A DNA stretch of 64,000 bases from the NCBI RefSeq assembly GCF_009017415.1, contig NC_092406.1, forward strand, positions 3,596,001-3,660,000. The letters are read 5' to 3'. A model generated the notes under the pieces. That model worked only from the letters and a program-made list of their open reading frames with translations, was not told the DNA's origin and searched no databases. The position numbers and the translations under genes were made by a program. Source of the DNA: Aspergillus flavus (lineage: Eukaryota; Ascomycota; Eurotiomycetes; Eurotiales; Aspergillaceae). Shown one piece after another: positions 34,370 through 45,348 of the stretch (the first letter of the stretch is position 1; every line of letters starts with the position of its first letter).

Positions 34370-34854
34370 ATGCGTCTCTTCTCTCTTCTCACCGCTTCCA
34401 CCCTTGCACTCTTCGTAAGCCCTAGCTTTGCAAACAGTCCTCTTGGAACAGTACGTTGATTAACATATGGTCCATCTCATAAAATCAAAGTGCACACTAA
34501 TATCCCAAATAGGTGATTATAAAGACATCCAATTCAGAGTCTGCGCATTTTGTTCACCCTTATCAGTGTGTTACGGTATACCCGGAGTATGTAAACCTAC
34601 AAACTACAAATGAGACAATGCTAACACTTCACAGCATACAGGACAAGCCCGTAAGCCGTATAGAAATTTCGCCATACAGACCTGATTCTGGGATTGAATG
34701 TACCTTTTATAAGTATGATAACCTCTGGTCTTGCCCCTTTGAGAATCATTATCTAACACAATGCAAGGGACCTTCAATGCCATTCAAGCCACTCTCATTC
34801 TTACACTCTGCACGAGGGCAGCCATACCTTCAAGCGTCGCTTCCTCGTTTCTAG
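34370..34854 (+). CDS. Small secreted 4-Cys protein
   Basis: Two exons, 34370-34450 and 34513-34854, with a 62-nt intron; 140 aa. Signal peptide MRLFSLLTASTLALFVSPSFA (1-21). The mature part has four cysteines (YQCVTV, ECTFYK, WSCPFE, TQCKGP), enough for two disulphides, mostly beta-prone sequence, and no long repeat. The size, signal peptide and Cys content are those of fungal effector-like or antimicrobial secreted proteins. No specific family is recognised. The last 25 residues (SFLHSARGQPYLQ...) look less structured than the rest, so the original stop could have lain earlier or the 3' end may be altered. Confidence 0.65.
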
Positions 34855-35909
34855 TTTCAAGTGCGTGGAGTCGGGCAGAGATGATGAATTTTGGTGATCT
34901 ATCAGCGGAAATCACAGGACAGAGCAACGGAACTGCGTGATGGGTAAGGGCACTGGAGGTGCTGATATAGCCCAGACCTCCTCTAATATCCCTAGGTAAT
35001 TAAATTAACCCATATGCTCTTCATTCAGGAGGTGTAACATACTCCTTTTTGCTACTTCAGTAGGAGCTGAATGTGTAGAATTTGGACGAATATGGACATT
35101 ACATGGTTATCTATGACTAGCAAGATTCCTGAAAAGACCTCTTTCGCCCATGATAAATACTTGTGGCAAAGAGAAAAGGATCGTATCGATCCGGACTTAT
35201 CATCTTCGAAGATATGAGGTCGTCCACATCTGAGATGAAAAGCCGATGGGCTCTTCCAGAGACGTAGACATCTTTAGAAACATTGATCCTGGCTTGTTGT
35301 GATTTCTTATACAACAATCCAACCTCAGTCCCATCCATTATCCGGCTTCTATGAGCCCAAATTCAGTGGATGAACGTCTCACTTTATGCTATTAAGCGTA
35401 GGACCCCGAGTATTTCTGGGAGCCCTAGTATTATGTCACAACGCGGATAGGCTAGTTAGCTATAAAGAAAATGCCTTACCCGAAAAACATTAACTCTTCT
35501 CTGGTTTGGGCTCCCAAGTTATCAATCGACTTGAGTATTTTGAGATGGACAACTCTAGGCCGGTCAGCCGAAACCCTTATCAGCCCTACTGAGTGTTGAT
35601 GTCATATAGCGATAGCAACAGTGCAAATTGCTATGCATCAGTTTACAAAATATAAGGTTTAGGCCACCATAGGGTTTGGGAATGACGATATGACAGTCGT
35701 CTAGCTATCATAAGCAGAATATAACAGATCCGCCTACCCCGATCACTGTATGTGGAACACTATTCTGGCATATTACTCTCGAGAAAATACACCGCTCACC
35801 TGCTACTCCGAGCTCGTACATACACAATACTCTCAATGTGCAATTCGAAGCCGCCATTACCTCTGAGATTGTGCCCATCAAAAATGGCACCAATGGATAC
35901 CGTTGGATC
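34855..35909. other. Sparse stretch with possible exon remnants
   Basis: Two frames have protein-like composition but no support. One is minus 35117-35338 (73 codons, ATG start, MDGTEVGLLYKKSQQ). The other is a plus 42-codon frame starting near 35471 (MPYPKNINSSLVWAPK). The frame feeding the next gene stays open back to about 35693. Confidence 0.35.
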
Positions 35910-36273
35910 ATGACCAGCCAGGAGCGAGCCCATATTGCCGGTTTGCTTGATACCGATGGTATGTCAGATCTCGATCAATGAAAAAGCACGCCTGAAGTTT
36001 CACTAACAAGCTGCAGAGTCCACCATACCCCGTGGTGGAAATGTGATCATGCGTGAGAGAGCCGTTTGCACTTCCTGCGGCAAGCATTCAGGTCTTGATG
36101 ATCTTGTCCATAGCGCGCTGGACCGTGGTATTCACGGTCGCACCTATATGCTGGATATTCTACAGAATGGAGCAAAGGAAAACAGCCCGAAGCATTACAT
36201 TACCTGCTCTGGGTGTGGCACGCTGCACGATCGTGGTTTTGGTTGTTACGGTTACGAGAACTGGTTTGCGTAA
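35910..36273 (+). CDS. Uncharacterised CxxC...CxxC protein, 5' end unresolved
   Basis: Two exons, 35910-35958 and 36017-36273, joined by a 58-nt intron (GTATGT...CTGCAG); 101 aa from MTSQERAHIAG. The frame is open upstream to about 35693 (NTLNVQFEAAITSEIVPIKN), so a longer protein with another 5' exon is likely. VCTSCGKH and ITCSGCGTLH form two CxxC knuckles 44 residues apart. That is compatible with one zinc site, with a helix-prone segment between (LDDLVHSALDRGIHG). A further Cys is near the end (FGCYGYENWFA). I know no family with this layout. Confidence 0.45.
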
Positions 36274-36619
36274 ATCAGTACTACATCACCCAGGAAATAA
36301 GTGTTATATACAATATTCGACCTCATATATATTCAATGCAATCCTCAGCAAGCATTCAACAATGGCGATGCTGAAACAATACCTTTGCTTTTCTCAACTC
36401 CTACCAAAGTGCCCGTCACCTCATTTTTGCATATATGGAATTTTCTGGGTCTATTATGTCCTTTATGACATTAAGTCTCACTAGTATGAATATTCAGTCT
36501 GTTGTAGACAGTGGAAGTCTCATGTAACCTTCGACGCCGTCATAGTAGTGTCGTAATAGAAGCTGACTAGTGATATGTCTGCATTAAAGTGGATCAAATC
36601 GGGATAAATCCCCGCAATA

Positions 36620-36660
36620 CCCCACCCGAGCCCGGGCCGAACCCGCTGTCTTCGGGTCTG
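36620..36660. repeat. Degenerate CCCGA/GGGTC-type repeat
   Basis: Short near-repeats of CCCGA and its complement, including the palindrome GCCCGGGC, form an abrupt GC-rich island. It may be a relic of a mobile element's low-complexity end. Confidence 0.35.
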
Positions 36661-36988
36661 GTTAGGAAAGTACCGAATCTACTACTAAATTAAATTATTA
36701 GTTTAAATGAATTGTCTATCAAATATAAAACATCTACCTTCATACGCCCCCCACCTTGAGATCTTCTCTAAGAACAGTCCAGAAGCCCCAGGGGGTATAT
36801 ACATACTTACACCTTCACTCCTCGATTGATCGCCTTACCTCAATGCCAAGACCATCGCTTCATCATTTGCGCCAATCAACGTGGCGGATCATGACTCATT
36901 TACTGTCACGATGATCCTGCATGGGCCATTTTGTATACAGAACCAGCCTAGTCAACCCGCCAACCAGGAATAGCACTGGAAGTTACTC

Positions 36989-36994
36989 TATAAA
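36989..36994 (+). promoter_or_regulatory. Probable TATA box of the HSL-type hydrolase gene
   Basis: TATAAA (followed by GG) 120 nt before the ATG at 37114. Confidence 0.5.
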
Positions 36995-37113
36995 GGGGAA
37001 GTGTCTAGGTAGTCAAATGAAATAACTTCTCAGTCCAACACATCAGATAAAAGACCCTGCCGCATAAATTCGAAAAGATTTACATAGTTCGGCTTCATAT
37101 CCACCTCAATTGA

Positions 37114-38269
37114 ATGAGCCGCACCATCGACACTACAAGCCAAAGCCATACAAGTACAGAAATGGATCAATATAAAACGAAAGAGGATGTCCTCAAGTTA
37201 GGCATCGTCGACCCCGAGCTCGAAGAAGCAAGTGACCCGCAATGCTTTCGTGAATATCATCTGATTATCAAAATAGGTTCTTCAACACAGCCCACCCCCT
37301 TCAATAGACTTTTCATCACCGATTGAGGAACTGCGCCAATTAGTGTCAGCAATGGAGAAGACAGCATACGATTCCTGTCCAAGATTCGACACCCAGGAAA
37401 CCGTGATCGATATCACAATGCGTGATGGATACCAGAGCAATCTTCACATTACCAAGCCAGGCAACTCGACTGGGGCAAATCCCGTGGTCGTTCTTATATT
37501 CGGCGGAGCTTTTGTGATGGGCACAAACATCCAATCGATTATCTGGGCCCGCACGATCGCGGCTTTGTATGGTGCTACTGTGGTTCAACCCTCATATCGC
37601 CTAGCACCGGAGCACAAATTCCCGACAGCCCCGAATGACATATGGGACAGTGTGCAGTGGATCGCTGCCAACGAGTCGGCGCTTGATGCAGACCTAACGA
37701 AAGGATTTGTCATCGGCGGTGGATCAGCAGGCGGAAACCTTTCCATTGTCACAGCACATCGTGCAGTGAAAGAGAAGCTGTCTCCGCCTATCACGGGTGT
37801 TTTGGCTAGTATCCCAGTATGTATGAGCCAGGAGACTGTGCCGGAGAAATACAAGCACCTTTGGGTATCTCGTGGGCAAAATGGAAATGCTCCTGGAAAT
37901 CCCGGTCTGGATTCGAAGTCGATTGGAGGATATGAGGCTCTCTACCAGCAGGATTTCTTGTCCGAGGACTTTTCGCCCTTTTGCTCGATAGTACCATTCT
38001 CTGCCATCCCACGAACGTATGTTCAGGTCGCAGGGCTGGATATTCTCCGCGATGACGGCATTGTGTATGCAAAGGTTCTGGAGGACAATGGCGTTGAGGT
38101 GAAGTTGGATGCTTATCCTGGCATGCCACACGGTCATTTTAATTTATGGCCACATTTGAAGCAGTCAATCAAGTCTCAAGAGGATACTGTCTGGCATTTT
38201 GGATGGCTTCTGGGTTGTCAGGTGCCCAGGGAAAAGGTGGAAGAAATTGTAGCTATGACTCGGATATGA
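37114..38269 (+). CDS. Alpha/beta hydrolase, HSL-type esterase/lipase
   Basis: Two exons, 37114-37231 and 37308-38269; 359 aa. A 76-nt intron (A|GTGACC...AATAG) joins LEEA to FSSPIEELRQLVSAMEK. The second in-frame ATG (MDQYKTKEDVLKLG, codon 17) may be the true start. Motifs: the nucleophile elbow GGGSAGGN with S179, acid D284 (VAGLDILRDDG) and H314 (GMPHGHFNLWP). The oxyanion motif, usually HGGG, reads FGGA here (104-107). YRLAPEHKFPTAPND is typical of the hormone-sensitive-lipase group. Likely cytosolic: no signal peptide. Such enzymes split short acyl esters, and some act on polyketide esters. The intron choice is fixed by phase, but a second donor (C|GTGAAT) 27 nt further on is also in phase. 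Confidence 0.88.
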
Positions 38270-39026
38270 TATGCTTACAGTATATATTCAAATTCAAGTC
38301 AAGGCTATCGATTTGTTTCCAATATATTGTTTTCGTCAAGAATCGTTCCGTAGAGGATATCCTAAGTCTGTACGATATTCAACAACAAGGAGCTAGCTCT
38401 GTATGAATAGCAATCTTTTTCAACACTATCTGAATTGAACCGTGATCTGAAAACAGAGCGGTTAGCCCTAGCTACTGATTGTATGGACGTAGAAATAGCC
38501 ACGTTTTGAACCATCTACGAATTAAATATCGCTGTTATTCTCTTGATATCACCCCCACGTTATTACAGGAAATGCAGGCGATACGTCTCATGCAACAGAG
38601 TATTGGATTACATGCATAATATGCAATGCAATGCTCGCCCGCAACACACGGCTGCAGGAACGAGGCGAGTCACTCTTGTAGCATGATGTTAACTACTCAG
38701 AAAGTTTTTCTTCCATGGCTAGCACTCGGAAAGTATATAGTCATATGGCTGATATCTAGATTTAATCTTCCAGAAGACAAGACGTGATACCGCACTTTAT
38801 TCAAGAAACAGTGCATGGACAAACAACACCAAAATTGACTTCATATAACCCTAAACCAGCAAAATGAAGGCTATGAACACCAAAAAAAAACACAAGAAAT
38901 CAGTACAACGAACCACAGAACCACCGCAATTTACCCGCATTCTGGCAAAATCAACTGAATACAGAGTATTCGGAGTATCTCCGACCGAGTTTACCCCTCT
39001 CGAAGATCCCCAAAGCAACCCCACCT
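38270..39026. other. Intergenic, hydrolase 3' side / SDR promoter
   Basis: No gene seen. Contains a short A-run near 38883 and a TATTCGGAGTAT stretch near 38966 related to the TACTCCG repeats. Confidence 0.5.
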
Positions 39027-39894
39027 ATGCAAAGCAACATCCCCTCTTCCTCCATCCCAGCACTCCCAGAAGGTAAAACCAAAGCAATGGACTCAGTAAA
39101 AGGAAAAGTCTACGCCGTAACCGGCCTAGCAGGTATTGGTCTCGCCGTCGCAAAACAACTCTACAGCTACGGCGCACGCCTCTCCTTAGCCGACATCGAC
39201 GAAGCGGCCCTTTCATCCGCCTTTGCGCAACTCAATTCTGACGCCGAGAATGTCCTCACCACAAAGGTTGACGTGGGGTCTTCGGCGTCCGTGGATGCAT
39301 GGGTTGAGGCTACTGTTCAGCACTTCGGGCGACTAGACGGTGCTGCTAATATGGCGGGGATGATCGGGAAGAAACATGGAACAGGGAGATTGACGGAGCA
39401 AGATGATGAGGAGTGGGATCGGTTGTTGAGGGTGAATTTGACGGGGACGATGTATTGTGTGCGGGCGCAGGTGAGGAGTATTTCTGCGACTTCGGGGAAG
39501 GGGAGTATTGTCAATGCGACGAGTATACAGGGGGTGAGGGGATTTGGATTGCATGTTGCTTATTCGGCGTCGAAACATGGGGTTGTTGGGTTGACGAAGA
39601 GTGTCGCGAAGGAGGTTGGTCCGGAGATCAGGGTTAATGCTGTTGCGCCGTGAGTGTTGTCTCTTTTTGGTAGGATAGTTTGGGACGTGCTAATGTTCTT
39701 TTAGGGGATCTATTCAGACACCGTTGCTGGACAAGTCTATTGTTATTCAAGGTGGTTATACTCAGCCCCCGACGATTATTCCTCGCACTGGGACGGCGGA
39801 CGAAGTTGCTCAGTCGGTGTTGTTCCTACTCAGTGACGCAGCCTCGTTTACCACTGGTACGGTTCTTCAGGTGGACGGTGGCTGGGATCCATAA
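39027..39894 (+). CDS. Short-chain dehydrogenase/reductase
   Basis: Two exons, 39027-39649 and 39705-39894; 270 aa, or 250 aa from the second ATG at 39087 (MDSVKGKVYAVTG), which fits classical SDRs better. Rossmann fold with the cofactor motif VTGLAGIGLA, one residue shorter than the usual TGxxxGIG. ADID after the second strand hints at NAD(H). Next come DV (cofactor), NMAG (NNAG position), catalytic S166, Y179 and K183 (YSASK), then NAVAPGSIQTP across the splice. The C-terminus LQVDGGWDP is family-typical. It is an oxidoreductase of unknown substrate, presumably cytosolic. Codon usage switches from C-ending in the first 200 nt to G/T-ending later, which is odd. Confidence 0.9.
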
Positions 39895-40146
39895 GTTGCT
39901 TATTTTAGTGAATTAGCTGGATTTAAAACTGGAAACGTTAAAGTCCATGATGCTCATATACAAAGTGTAGTCTATAAATATGTGTACACGCGTGCCGTCC
40001 AGCGGCACTTGCGAAACATGGCCTGTACACGAGACCGGACAGCTATCTCTACATATATCTGCATCTCATCCCAAGACGACTGATCTTTTGTACACGGAAG
40101 GGGTATAATAGGAAATCAGACAATCATCAAATCCAACAACATAATA

Positions 40147-41539
40147 TCACCCGTGAAGCCACAGAAAACCTGTCGCAACTAAGAATACAGATAGTAAGAT
40201 GAGTTTCTGACCTGTAAAGCGAGCTGGAAGTAAAATCAAAGCCAAGCAACACATACACAATATGACGAGCACGGTGAAGCTGTAGTTCGGGTGAACAGTT
40301 GACGCAAAGTTCTTCGATCCTCTGCCAGAGAATTATCAGTATGAGGCCCACTTTCAGGATGCCGGGAACGAACCTTGCTACAGGCCAGCCATCCTCGTAG
40401 TCGAGATAGTTCCAACCCAGTAAGGCATCCTAGACAGTCGTTATTAGTGGCTCTATGTTGATCATTCACTATGCACTCACGCCATGCAAGAATCCGACAC
40501 TTGTGTTAACTGCGAAGATGGAATGTTAGCCAGGTCATTAATAGAAAACAATGTCGGGGAACATACGATAATGATAATACAAAATGTCTGGATCCGTGGT
40601 AGTGGCAGGCAGCACCCCAATTCCACCAGGAGCATAGACGATTCCATGGTTCGAGTCGTAGACTGTGGTGCCGCCTCCCTCCGCCAGGTCCTTTCCGTGC
40701 TTGTCCACAAACGGACCTCGCACATCCTTCGACCTTCCGACACGGATACTGTACTCCTGACCCATAGATGGGAAACCTTTATTAAAATGACAGCATTTCC
40801 CATGACTAAACCACACATAATAATAGGGATCCTTGTAGCTCATGAAAGACCCTTCATCCGGTTTTGGCATTCCGTCTGGTAAATATACCAAGTTCTTCGC
40901 ATCTGGCTTCTCGGGGTTCTTGACGGACAATAAGTCATCGGCAAGGGGCACTTGGAAAATGCCATGCCAGTAACTCCCATATAGCAGGTACGGCTGTTGC
41001 GTTTGCTGGTCTACTATAAACGAGGCATCAATGGCATTGGATACCGTATATGGCCAAATATGGGCTAACGGCCCTTTTTCAGTATAGATCAGACCCCCAT
41101 GGTCTGTCCAAGAGCCATTTTCGATCGAGTCTGTACTTGCAACGCCGATAGCACTATTGCGAACTCCATCCTTGCTGACGGTATAGAAACAATAGAATTT
41201 CCCTTTCCATTCCACCGTCGTTGGAGCCCAGGGACGCGTCCGGTTCTGTTTCTCAATGATTGTGGGACCGTCTAGGACTGTGCCAATCTCTGTCCAGGGC
41301 CCTGACAGGTTAGATGATCTAAATATGGGGACTTGGATCCCTCCTTTGAATAGGTAGAAATTATTGTCGTGCTGCAAGATATTGGGGTCATGGACGTTCA
41401 GGTGGCCTTGATTTGGCAAGGGAAACTTTTCCGTTTTTGAAAAAACATTAGGGGGGTGAGCGGGTTTAGAGTTATCCGAGGGTGCCGCCTGCACCATGCC
41501 CAGCAGGCAGGCTAAAGATATGATATAATTGCGAAGCAT
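40147..41539 (-). CDS. GH43 arabinanase-like glycosidase with C-terminal membrane hairpin
   Basis: Four exons: 40567-41539, 40481-40509, 40374-40429 and 40147-40321; 410 aa. Signal peptide 1-18. The five-bladed GH43 propeller carries the triad D51 (NVHDPNI), D171 (SNAIDASF) and E229 (KPDEGSF). HPPN, WAPTTVEWKGKFY and LLYGSYWHG are typical of endo-1,5-alpha-arabinanase-like members acting on pectin side chains outside the cell. After the catalytic domain (ending GWNYLDYEDGWPVAR) the last exon encodes two hydrophobic segments (about 367-386 and 392-408) split by RFTGQK, then stops. That predicts a membrane-held enzyme. The last intron (GTTCGT...TGGCAG, 52 nt) is needed; reading through it keeps an open but less sensible frame. 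Confidence 0.88.
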
Positions 41540-42739
41540 TTGTGGTTGCTCCAGCTGAGTTGAAGGCTAAGATAGGTGTCAATTGAAGAGTGGGCGAAGA
41601 TAGCAGGTGTGGTCGCGGAGACGCGGGGAGAGCTGGACAATAAGGAGCCGCCAAAAGACTTTCAAGTTTCAACAATTGACACTGCCTGCTCGAGATGTTC
41701 CAAAGCTTGGCCCCCAGACCGATAGGCAGCCACGATCTTCGGAGACCCACCCAAATCAACGCAAGGGTCTCGTCACAGCACTATTGAGTGCAAAAAAAGT
41801 CACGACGCGTGGCAGTGCACATCGCGGGACAGGGGAAAAGTAAAAATCAAAGGGAAATTGGATTGACGTTTCAAGTGCGTGTGACAAAAGACGCCTTGTG
41901 AGGAGACGCAGAAGTCAACAAGGGCCCCTTCCAGCGTGATGGACGGATATTTATAACTACGAATTAGCTTCTACCAAGCTTTTCACGGGTCTGGAAGGGC
42001 CACGAACTGACGGCCAATCGTTGACTCCACATGCCCTGAGGGAAATTGTCGGGATGATTAGATAAACCCTAGGTGGGATCTGCATAACAATCCTCCCGGT
42101 TGGGATCATGTTGCCTGGTAGAAGGTTTCGACCCTTGCAGAAACTTTGTATTGCAGATACGTGGATATTCGACTGAGATGAAGAGTTCTACGTCTAGTCA
42201 TCCATCCTGAGCTACAGCAAATGAGGAGGTCAACATCTCTCACGGGACGTGCACGTGACACGCCAACCGTTTATGGTTATATAAGCACCGGTAGGTTATG
42301 ACGTTGTTATACTATGGTTCAAATTCAAGTTATATTCTTCCAAATTATGCTGCGAACTCGAAATTGGTGGCAGAAAGCCGTCAGATTGTGGCATTTTCCT
42401 ATACAAAGCGTGGGGGATCTCCTCCGCACTTTGTTTCATTCGAGGAATTCTGGTACCATGGTTCATCATCGGAGCAGGCCTTGAAACAAAGAATGGAAAC
42501 ACAATTCCGATCCAAGGCACCCATTGTCTGGATAATAGCCTTGCTTATGGGAAGTTCCGTATCTATGGGAACGATCCATTATCCCCATCCTGAATGCGTT
42601 CCATAAAAGGAAAGCATGAGGCCCTGGTAAAGTAGACCAACCCTGTCTCTCGAGTGGATTTACTATTCACCTCCTCGCTCTCTATTTGAACACAGCAATT
42701 ATCTACGATATATACGCGCAGCTTGACTCTTTGCCAACA
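41540..42739. other. Intergenic with one doubtful open frame
   Basis: The GH43 promoter side. A 102-codon plus frame at 42298-42606 (MTLLYYGSNSSY...) has an ATG but no motif and overlaps an equal-size antisense frame, so it is not called. Confidence 0.4.
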
Positions 42740-43023
42740 ATGGAGATCATCTGGCTTGAATATGTAATCTGTACGGTAATCATCTGCGTACCCCTATACC
42801 TGTCTTTGGCGCAACCCCAGGCCTTTGTTCATACCACTCAGGGTTTGTTTGTGTCGGCGTGGATTTGGGTCACCATCAATCTCTACCGAAATCGGCGCCG
42901 TTCTTCTGTCAATGGTGGTAAGTATATTGCGTCTTCTACTACCATCTAATCCTGAGTCCTAATCCATTGGGTATGGTAGACAGACTCCTTAATCGTGAAA
43001 CCCAACTTGAACAGAGACACTGA
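42740..43023 (+). CDS. Tiny two-helix membrane protein (candidate)
   Basis: Two exons, 42740-42917 and 42980-43023, joined over a 62-nt intron with a strong GTAAGT donor and GGTAG acceptor; 73 aa. Two hydrophobic stretches (EYVICTVIICVPLYLSLA and GLFVSAWIWVTINLY) are followed by a basic NRRRSS and a polar tail ending LEQRH. There is no family match. Support comes from the splice sites, the in-phase join and the positive-inside charge pattern. It could still be chance. Confidence 0.4.
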
Positions 43024-44235
43024 ATTGGAAAATGGAATGAAGAGCGGATACAGTATATACTACAGGAGACCCTTTCATAGACAAGGAATATACTTTCGAT
43101 TCAGGGTCTAGTGGTCCACAAAAGTGTTGAGTGTTGGCGGTAGATGGTTTCTGGTGCTTGGTTGGGACCTTGGGGATAGATATAAAGTCCAGTTACTTCT
43201 TCTTCTATCAGGAAACCTAGTATATTTTATTGTTTAGGAAATTGTAGTCTTCATAATTACCATTATATTCTCAATGCCGATCTGCTCTCGTTGCCGGAAT
43301 GATCTGAGATGGGTTTAGCCAAGAAGCCATCTGTGGACCGCTTATCCATCCTAATTTGCCATCCAACAGTGCCATAATGTGCTGGTGGTGGTAGTGCCAA
43401 ATACTCCTGCGTATACTAACCTGGAGCTCAGTGCGACTTTCTCTAATAAAGTGCAGTGAGTAGGACAAATGAGCCAAAGAGAACACGTAGACTAACCCTA
43501 TCTTCCTCTATTTAAGCAGTTTGTGCTTCTACAACATAAGTCTTGGCAGTTTCAAAGATAAATGTACGTATTGTATATATTGGCTTTCCTATATACTCTA
43601 CAGCCTAGTTCCCCAGCCAAGTGTGTCTCTTGTCTCTTTTACAGATCTATGGGGCTTTCCGATGATAGCCTTCTGTCCAACGTTGAGACAGGTAGAAGAC
43701 ATATGGCCCACAACTTTCAAGCTGCCCGGTCACAGCGTAGACCTTTACTGACAATGTAGGAAATGAAAAGCTCAAAATAATTAGATAGATTAGGAAACTA
43801 ATTCTTGCAAATGGTATATGAATCTAGTTTAACCCCTCGATATAACGGCGAAAGGAGGATGGGACTACCTTGACGGCATATGCACGACCGCCCTACTGCA
43901 CACACCAGTAATTCACCCGCATTAAGAAATTAAACGGGCAACGCCTGAGCATCATTGCGGTCCTTTAGATACCAAAACAGTTGATCAAATCTATATACTG
44001 ACGAACTCACAGAATATTGTGGGCTATTTTAGGGTACTGCGGGGTTGTGTTCTAGACTAAGAGGGGAATAGCAATACGATCACATAATAGCTGCGGGGAA
44101 TGGTAAATTCATCCCGAGATAGAAATACTCTCCCCTCATTTCTTTCCTATATTTATCCAGCATTTCCAGTTTCTAGGAATTCACCAAATAGGTTCCCATT
44201 CCTAATTGCCGTCCACCTGTCTCTTCAAGCAAACA
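43024..44235. other. Intergenic 1.2 kb
   Basis: AT-rich. Short frames (for example 43562-43759, 65 codons with a hydrophobic start) lack support. No gene called. Confidence 0.45.
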
Positions 44236-45036
44236 ATGTCTCGTCCAAATCTCGATCACATTGTCATCCTCATCTCTCATGATGCTCTCCTGACCCTATC
44301 CGACCACCTCCAAGATCACTTCGTTATCGCCCCAGGCGGGACCCATGCCGATGGACTGACCTCGAATAAATTAATTCTCCTCCCAGATGGAGTCTACCTC
44401 GAATTCATTGCCTTTGCCAAAGACGCCGATCCCGAGCAACGCAGGAAGCATCGCTGGGGAAACCTAAAGGAAAACACGATCATTGACTGGGCTCTCACAT
44501 TGCCGAGCGAAAGTGACTTCGCAGCGGTCCAACAACGAGTTCTCGACTCAAACGCCGGCTTTTCCTATCAAGATCCAATTGCCGGAGGTCGAAAGAGGGA
44601 AGACGGAGTCAATTTGGAATGGGCAATCAGCGCTGCGAGAGACGCACATGGCAATGCAATCACCCCTGGCCATCTGCCATTTTGGTGCCTCGATAGAACC
44701 CCCCGGCACTTGCGAGTGCCCTACCAGGAGCAGTCTGATCTGACCCGGCATCCTAGTGGGGTGTTAGGTATATCCTCGCTCTCAGTGTCTGTTCCGGAGG
44801 CACAGCTTTCTGGTTTCTCAACTGTGTACGATGCGATTTACACTCCTGAAGGTTCGGCGGGGTTAGAGCCCCGAAACTGGCATTATGAGGTTCCCTCGGG
44901 ATTGGGAGCTGGGAGACATACCATTTCCCTATCTGCGAACGAGGTGGAAGCCGCGATCAGACTTACTTTTCATGGAGAAAAGCCAGGCCAAGTTGAACTT
45001 TTGCCCGGGCTTATAGTTGCAGTTGAGTCAGAGTAG
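44236..45036 (+). CDS. Glyoxalase-like domain protein
   Basis: Single exon, 266 aa from the ATG at 44236; the frame is open 30 nt further upstream but without an ATG. It starts SRPNLDHIVILIS with metal-ligand-like LDHIV, then FVIAPGGTHADGLTSNKLILLPDGVYLEFIAF, the pattern of glyoxalase-like domain 3 (VOC fold). A central WALTLPSESDF block is followed by a second half-module (LGISSLSVSVPEAQLSGFSTVYDAIY). Members are cytosolic, bind a metal and act as lyases, isomerases or dioxygenases; many are uncharacterised. No signal peptide. Exact chemistry unknown. Confidence 0.85.
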   Translation: MSRPNLDHIVILISHDALLTLSDHLQDHFVIAPGGTHADGLTSNKLILLPDGVYLEFIAFAKDADPEQRRKHRWGNLKENTIIDWALTLPSESDFAAVQQRVLDSNAGFSYQDPIAGGRKREDGVNLEWAISAARDAHGNAITPGHLPFWCLDRTPRHLRVPYQEQSDLTRHPSGVLGISSLSVSVPEAQLSGFSTVYDAIYTPEGSAGLEPRNWHYEVPSGLGAGRHTISLSANEVEAAIRLTFHGEKPGQVELLPGLIVAVESE

Positions 45037-45348
45037 ATATATTCGTCATCTGTATTTAGCCCTGGGAATGGACTGTCTGAACTGGTAGATTTATAAATTT
45101 CTTTCAAAGTTGTTCAGGAGAAATTACATAATTCCGAGACAAGAACGGTAATCGGTAATATAACACGGACAAGTTCATTAGTGTAGATATTATTACTACT
45201 TACATAAATGCAACTGGTTCCTTAAGCTTTTTGTGGCCCATCAATCCTACACACATAGGGCGGGGACTTAATCTGCCCTAAGATACTACCTCTTGCAAGC
45301 AATTTAGATTTTACACTCTACCAGCCAAGACATCTCAAGCGACTCGTC
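45037..45348. other. Intergenic 312 bp
   Basis: AT-rich 3' flank of the glyoxalase-like gene and upstream region of the GNAT stub. No gene. Confidence 0.5.

Larger units (their letters stand above)
36274..37113. other. Promoter-side intergenic DNA of the hydrolase gene
   Basis: Contains a GC-rich degenerate repeat (36620-36660) inside AT-rich surroundings and a TATA box at 36989. No gene is seen. Confidence 0.5.

Noticed and set aside
42298..42606. 102-codon plus-strand frame
   Set aside because: An equally long antisense frame overlaps it and neither resembles a protein family.
43562..43759. 65-codon frame with hydrophobic start
   Set aside because: Signal-like start only; no further support and no Cys pattern.
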